Shown here piece after piece: positions 59,981 to 64,000 of a stretch of 64,000 bases of DNA. The translations under genes were made by a program, and so were the position numbers. The notes under the pieces were generated by a model. The model did no database searches, was not told the origin of the DNA, and saw only the letters and a program-made list of their open reading frames with translations. The DNA lies in assembly GCA_029260755.1 (NCBI GenBank), contig JAJDCQ010000186.1, forward strand, positions 98,594-162,593, read 5' to 3'. Every line of letters begins with the position of its first letter. The stretch's first letter is position 1. Source of the stretch: Planctomycetota bacterium. Its GTDB lineage: Bacteria; Planctomycetota; J058; JAJDCQ01.

Positions 59981-60631
59981 TCAGCGCTCGCCGAACCCGA
60001 AGGCCAGGATCACGGTGACGAGGACGGGAAGGACCGCGACGGCCACGAGCGCCATGATGAAGGCCGACCGCGCGTAGCTGCGCGTCTGGCTCGAGACGGG
60101 AACGCCGCGCTTCTCCGCCTCGCGGATCCGGGCGTTCAGCATCGCGACGCCGGCGAGGGCGAACGGAGCAATGAAGAGGTAGGCGAACGCGATCGACGAG
60201 ATCCCGAGGAAGTAGACGAGGCGCGCGCGCGCCTCCAGCCGGAGCGACTCGGTCCAGGGGCCCTCGACCTCCGAGGGCTCGGGCGCGGGCTTGGCGAAGC
60301 GCCCGCTCCCGCGGCTCGCCTCCTCGGCGATCTCGCCGACCTTCGCGCCGGAGTCGTGGGCCTCCTCGATCGCCTTCCGAGCGTCGTCGAACCGCTCTCG
60401 CGGAACGTGCAGGCTCGCGTCGGCGCCGCCCGGGCCGAGGGCTCGCGCGTCGAGCGACCGGCCGGTCTCGAGCTCGAGGACGGCCGGGATCCCGGCGTCC
60501 TCGAGGATTCCCCGGAGCATCTCGAGCTGCCCGGAGAAGCCTCGGCGGAGGAGAACCGAGTCGGTGGGCGGTCCGGCGATGAAGCCCGACCTTCCGGGCG
60601 GCGCGCTGGATGCGGCGTCCGAATCGACCAT
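59981..60631 (-). CDS. DUF2007-like membrane protein
   Basis: The protein has 216 residues from the ATG at 60631; an earlier ATG at 60652 adds seven residues and is less likely. The N-terminal half has the DUF2007 look (SGQLEMLRGILEDAGIPAVLE, LHVPRERFDDARKAIEEA), and two hydrophobic helices follow (LVYFLGISSIAFAYLFIAPFAL, FIMALVAVAVLPVLVTVILAF). Such proteins are uncharacterised. It lies just ahead of the kinase gene, 22 bases apart, so it may belong to that operon. Confidence 0.65.
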   Translation of the reverse strand: MVDSDAASSAPPGRSGFIAGPPTDSVLLRRGFSGQLEMLRGILEDAGIPAVLELETGRSLDARALGPGGADASLHVPRERFDDARKAIEEAHDSGAKVGEIAEEASRGSGRFAKPAPEPSEVEGPWTESLRLEARARLVYFLGISSIAFAYLFIAPFALAGVAMLNARIREAEKRGVPVSSQTRSYARSAFIMALVAVAVLPVLVTVILAFGFGER

Positions 60632-60748
60632 GGCGCGACCCCTCAGGCGCATCTCGACCGACGATGGTCGAGGCTCTGCCGCGCCACCTTAACGTTCGGA
60701 CAGGCTGCTTTCAACCGAGGTCGAGGGCCGATGCCAGCCGGGGGCGGG

Positions 60749-61627
60749 TCAGCGCTCCGCGAGGGCTACGAGGAAGTCCTCTAGGAGGTTGCGGGCGACC
60801 CGCTCGCGGTAGTGGCGCGTCGAGCGGACGTCGTCGATCGGCTGGATGTCGTCGTCGAGGGCGGCCACGGCCGCCGCGATCCGGGCGTCGTCGATCGCCC
60901 GGCCGGCGATCTCCCCCTCGACCGCCTTGCAGCGGACCACCGTCGGGGCGACCGACCCCATCGCGAGCCGAACGTGGGCGACCTTTCCCTCGCGCACCTC
61001 GGCGAGCGCGGCGAAGCAGATCTTCGAGATCGCCTGCGCGGCCCGGGTGCCGACCTTCCGGAAGAGATGCAGCGCCGGGTCGGGCCGCGGCCGCCGCGGG
61101 ATCCGGATCGCCCGGAGCAGCTCGTCCGGCCGCATGCTCATCCGCTTGTAGCCGGTGTGGAAGCCGTCGTAGGGGACGCGCCGCTCGCCGCCGTCGCGGC
61201 TGACGAGGAGCAGCTCCGCGTCGTGGCAGAGCAGCGGCGGCGGGCTGTCGGCGGCGGGCGACGCGTTGACGATGTTGCCGCCGAGGGTGCCGCGGTTCTG
61301 GATCGCGGCGGCGCCGCTCTCGCGCGCGGCCTGGCAGAGCATCGGCAGCTCGGCCCGGCACGTCGCATCCGCCTGCACCTCGGCGTAGGTCGTCAGCGCG
61401 CCGATCGTGACCGCGTCGTCGTCGACGGCGATCCCCCGGAGCTCGGGGAGCCCCCAGATGCTCACGAACCGCCCCGGCGGGAGCTTGCCGGCGCCGAGCA
61501 GCACCATCACGTCGGTTCCTCCCGCGAGCGGGGTCCAGCCCTCGGGGTCGTCGGCGAGGAGGTCGAGGACGCCGCCGAGGGTGCCGGGGGCGACGAGCTC
61601 GTACTCGTTGGCGGCGGCTCGGAGCAT
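60749..61627 (-). CDS. FAD-binding subunit of a molybdenum hydroxylase (CoxM/XdhB-like)
   Basis: The protein has 292 residues from the ATG at 61627, which overlaps the stop of the 2Fe-2S subunit (TGATG). FAD-binding motifs of the family are present: PLAGGTDVMVLLGAGKLPPG and IQNRGTLGGNIVNASPAADSPPPLL. It passes electrons from the iron-sulfur subunit to an acceptor. It is last of three genes in the usual order L-S-M read from the right edge. Confidence 0.9.
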   Translation of the reverse strand: MLRAAANEYELVAPGTLGGVLDLLADDPEGWTPLAGGTDVMVLLGAGKLPPGRFVSIWGLPELRGIAVDDDAVTIGALTTYAEVQADATCRAELPMLCQAARESGAAAIQNRGTLGGNIVNASPAADSPPPLLCHDAELLLVSRDGGERRVPYDGFHTGYKRMSMRPDELLRAIRIPRRPRPDPALHLFRKVGTRAAQAISKICFAALAEVREGKVAHVRLAMGSVAPTVVRCKAVEGEIAGRAIDDARIAAAVAALDDDIQPIDDVRSTRHYRERVARNLLEDFLVALAER

Positions 61628-62118
61628 CAGGACGTCCGCTCCTCGCGCGCGATCGCGGCGGCGGCGCGGGCGACGCTCTCGACGATCTTCATGTAGCCGG
61701 TGCAGCGGCAGAGGTTGCCGGCGAGCGCCTCGCGGATCGAGGCCTCCTTCGCGTCGCCGCCGTCGCGGAGGTAGCTGACGGCCGCCAGGATCATCCCCGG
61801 CGTGCAGATCCCGCACTGGGCGCCGCCGGCCGCGATGAAGGCCTCCTGGACCGGGTGGAGGGCGTCGCCCTTGGCCAGCCCCTCGATCGTCTCGATGCTC
61901 GTCCCGACCGCCTGGAGGGCCGGGATGAGGCAGCTGTTCACCAGCGTCCCGTCGACGAAGACGCTGCACGCGCCGCACTCGCCCTCGCCGCACCCCTCCT
62001 TCGTCCCGGTGAGGCCGAGGTCCTCGCGCAGGACGTCGAGCAGACGCGCCATCGCGACGGCGCGCACCGTCTTCGCCTCGCCGTTGACGGTGAAGGCGAT
62101 CTCGACCGGGCCGCTCAT
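61627..62118 (-). CDS. 2Fe-2S subunit of a molybdenum hydroxylase (CoxS/XdhC-like)
   Basis: The protein has 163 residues. It has both 2Fe-2S sites: plant-type GCGEGECGACSVFVDG with the fourth cysteine in NSCLIPALQ, and the helical-domain CGICTPGM plus NLCRCTGY. It carries electrons from the Mo site to FAD. The start overlaps the stop of the molybdenum subunit (ATGA). Confidence 0.93.
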   Translation of the reverse strand: MSGPVEIAFTVNGEAKTVRAVAMARLLDVLREDLGLTGTKEGCGEGECGACSVFVDGTLVNSCLIPALQAVGTSIETIEGLAKGDALHPVQEAFIAAGGAQCGICTPGMILAAVSYLRDGGDAKEASIREALAGNLCRCTGYMKIVESVARAAAAIAREERTS

Positions 62119-64000
62119 GGGAGGACCGCCTTCCGGACGCCCGACTCGCCCGGCGGGCCGCCGGACTCGAGCGCCTCGAGGACGTCCTCGGGAAGGATCG
62201 GCACGACGTCGAGCGGCACCCCGATCGCGTCCTCGATCGCGCCCGCGATCGCCGGCGCCGGCCCGTCGGCCGGGAGCTCGCCGATCCCCTTCGCGCCGCC
62301 CGGGCCGTAGGGGTAGGGATGCTCGAGGAAGAACACCCGGATCGGCGGCGCGTCGAGCGCGGTCGGCATGATGTAGTTGGTCATCTGGCCGTTGACGACC
62401 CGGCCGTGCTCGTAGACGACGTTCTCGTAGAGGGCCCAGCCGATGCTCTGGGCGACGCCGCCCTCGATCTGGCCGGCGGCGAAGGTCGGGTGGACGACCC
62501 TCCCGACCTCCTGAACCGCGACGAAGTCGTCGACCCGGACCTCGTAGGTTCGCGTGTCGACCGAGACGGCCGCGACGTAGACGGCCCACGAGTAGGCGCC
62601 GTAGGCGTCGCCCCGGAAGCGCTCCTCGTCCCACTCGATGTCGGGCGGCTGCTCGTAGGTCGCGCTCGCCACGAGCGGGCCGTCGTTCTTCTCCGCCCAG
62701 GCGCGCGCCGCCTCGGCGAAGCGGTCCTCGACCTCGCCATCGGCGGGGAGGAGGCCGGCCTCGGCGAGCTGCCGGCGCGCGTCGCCGCACGCCCGCTCGA
62801 CGAGGCGACCGGCGACCATCGTCGTCCGGCTCGCGACGGTCGGCCCGGTGTCGGGCACCTCGTCGGTGTCGGGCTGGATCACGTTCACCCGGGCGAAGTC
62901 GACGCCGAGCGCGTCGGCCGCGATCTGGGCGAAGATCGTGCTCGAGCCCTGGCCGATCTCGGTGCTCGCCGCGAGGACGCGGACCTGCCCCTCGGCGGTC
63001 ACCTCGACCTTGGCGACCGAGGCGAGGTGGACCTCGCCGGCGCCGGTGAAGCCCGAGCCGTGGAGGAAGCTCGCGATCCCGAGGCCGCGCTTCACCCGCT
63101 GGCCGGGCTTGGCGTTGTGATGCGCGAACGCCTTGCGCTTCTTCTCCCAGCCGCTCTCGGCGAGCGCCCGATCGAGGAGGGCGTTCAGCGGGACGTCCTC
63201 CTTGATCTCCTGGTCGACGGCGAGGCGGTCGCCCCGCTCGATGAAGTTCTTCCGGCGGAGCGCGACCGGGTCCATCCCGATCGCCCGCGCGACGCGGTCG
63301 AGCTGCCGCTCGAGGGCGAAGATGCTCTGGGGCGCGCCGAACCCCCGGAACGCCCCGTGCGGCGGCGAGTTCGTCGCGACCGCCCGAGACCGCACCGTCA
63401 CGTTCTCGCAGCGATACGGGCCGGCCGCGTGGATCGTTCCCCGGCTCAACACGACCGGCGAGAGGGTGACGTAGGCGCCCCCATCGATGACGAAGTCGAT
63501 GTCCATCGCGACGAGCGTCCCGTCGCGCCGGACGGCCGTCCGGTGGATCGTCCGGGACGGGTGGCGCTTGGTCGTCGCCTCGACGTCCTCCTCGCGGTCG
63601 TAGACGATCTTCACCGGACGCCCGCCGGCCTTCCACGACAGGAGCGCCGCGTGGCCGGCGATGATCGTCGGGTACTCCTCCTTGCCGCCGAAGCCGCCGC
63701 CGGTCGCCGCCTGGACGATCCGGATCCGCTCCGCGGGGAGGCCGAACAGCGGCTGGAGCCCGCCGTGGATGTAGTAGGGGCATTGCAGCGACCCCCAGAT
63801 CGTGACGCCCTCCTCGGCGCTCGCCTTCGCGACGATCCCCTGCGGCTCGATGTAGAGCTGCTCCTGGGCGCCGGTGCCGTAGGTCGCCGCGACGACGAGG
63901 ACGTCGTCGTCGGTCGCGGCCCCGGCGAAGGGCGCGGCCGCGGCGCCCCGCAAGCCCCGGGACTCCATCAAGATGTTGTCCGCGCCCCACAAAACCTGGC
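62115..64000 (-). CDS. Molybdenum-binding subunit of a xanthine dehydrogenase/CO dehydrogenase-family hydroxylase, 5' part outside the window
   Basis: At least 627 residues are visible and the frame is open to the right edge, so the N-terminus (about 100-150 residues in family members) is missing. Molybdopterin motifs are present: GGGFGGKEEYPT, GAFRGFGAPQ, ASTEIGQGSS and GAKGIGELP, the last containing the catalytic glutamate E. The subtype (xanthine, CO or another aldehyde or heterocycle) cannot be decided; the CO dehydrogenase loop VAYRCSFR is not seen in the visible part. The three coupled genes form one enzyme. Confidence 0.92.
   Translation of the reverse strand, partial: QVLWGADNILMESRGLRGAAAAPFAGAATDDDVLVVAATYGTGAQEQLYIEPQGIVAKASAEEGVTIWGSLQCPYYIHGGLQPLFGLPAERIRIVQAATGGGFGGKEEYPTIIAGHAALLSWKAGGRPVKIVYDREEDVEATTKRHPSRTIHRTAVRRDGTLVAMDIDFVIDGGAYVTLSPVVLSRGTIHAAGPYRCENVTVRSRAVATNSPPHGAFRGFGAPQSIFALERQLDRVARAIGMDPVALRRKNFIERGDRLAVDQEIKEDVPLNALLDRALAESGWEKKRKAFAHHNAKPGQRVKRGLGIASFLHGSGFTGAGEVHLASVAKVEVTAEGQVRVLAASTEIGQGSSTIFAQIAADALGVDFARVNVIQPDTDEVPDTGPTVASRTTMVAGRLVERACGDARRQLAEAGLLPADGEVEDRFAEAARAWAEKNDGPLVASATYEQPPDIEWDEERFRGDAYGAYSWAVYVAAVSVDTRTYEVRVDDFVAVQEVGRVVHPTFAAGQIEGGVAQSIGWALYENVVYEHGRVVNGQMTNYIMPTALDAPPIRVFFLEHPYPYGPGGAKGIGELPADGPAPAIAGAIEDAIGVPLDVVPILPEDVLEALESGGPPGESGVRKAVLP

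Noticed and set aside
1..64000. tRNA, rRNA, CRISPR arrays, transposases, prophage or integrative-element genes
   Set aside because: No T-arm-like sequence in any intergenic gap, no regularly spaced repeats and no transposase/integrase motif was found by reading.

Overview
The window is a very GC-rich, densely coding bacterial chromosome segment with no tRNA, rRNA, CRISPR array, transposase or phage gene that I can see. Its gene content includes three large Ser/Thr kinases with TPR or helical extensions plus a truncated fourth, tandem Cys-type sulfatases, two sulfotransferases, many lipoproteins and secreted Ig/HEAT/TPR proteins, and an ACP-FAAL-PlsC fusion. This mix fits Planctomycetota best, with Myxococcota or a related large-genome lineage as alternatives. 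I infer this from gene style only, because no marker gene settles the phylum. Many neighbouring genes are translationally coupled through ATGA, GTGA or TGATG overlaps, and GTG/TTG starts are common.

Layout. 196-3520 (+): a three-gene operon of an isonitrile synthase carrying an extra N-terminal TetR/COQ9-like domain, a TauD/PvcB-type Fe(II)/2-oxoglutarate oxygenase and a UbiA-type prenyltransferase. This is the best candidate for an undescribed biosynthetic system. 3541-11113 (-): a secreted heparinase-like protein with a GA repeat in its ribosome-binding region, an alpha/beta hydrolase, a lipoprotein with a zinc ribbon, a HEAT protein and an unknown secreted protein. 11114-16433: gamma-glutamyltransferase, divergent from tatD, an unknown exported protein, a Fic protein and a DUF4345-like membrane protein. 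16434-17400: palindromic GGGGTCAGGTC repeats around a B3/B4-domain gene. 17427-25643: a nucleoside phosphorylase/MTR-kinase-like fusion, divergent from a four-gene operon ending in a kinase-TPR protein.

25721-31858: two sulfotransferases, a GT-C-like membrane protein, a GT2 glycosyltransferase and a flippase-like protein, probably a cell-surface (sulfo)glycolipid or glycan locus. 31873-37246 (-): lysS, a VTT (DedA-like) membrane protein, a TULIP-like lipoprotein and a TetR regulator. 37303-42344 (-): a ferritin-like/DUF362 fusion behind two tandemly duplicated sulfatases. 42395-44887 (-): a radical SAM/SPASM enzyme, a 101-residue membrane peptide, an S26 signal peptidase and a small membrane protein in one coupled operon, a possible peptide-modification pathway. 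44966-48520 (-): cupin, kinase and a truncated kinase.

48704-54195 (+): an exported M1-type metallopeptidase and the ACP-FAAL-PlsC fusion. 54196-54693 is the longest gene-free stretch and is filled with palindromes and GGGGTCAGGTC repeats. 54694-60631 (-): a kinase, a lipoprotein, a LarA-like protein and a TPR lipoprotein in one coupled operon, and a small two-helix membrane protein. 60749-64000 (-): the FAD, 2Fe-2S and (partial) molybdenum subunits of a xanthine dehydrogenase/CO dehydrogenase-family hydroxylase, running off the right edge.
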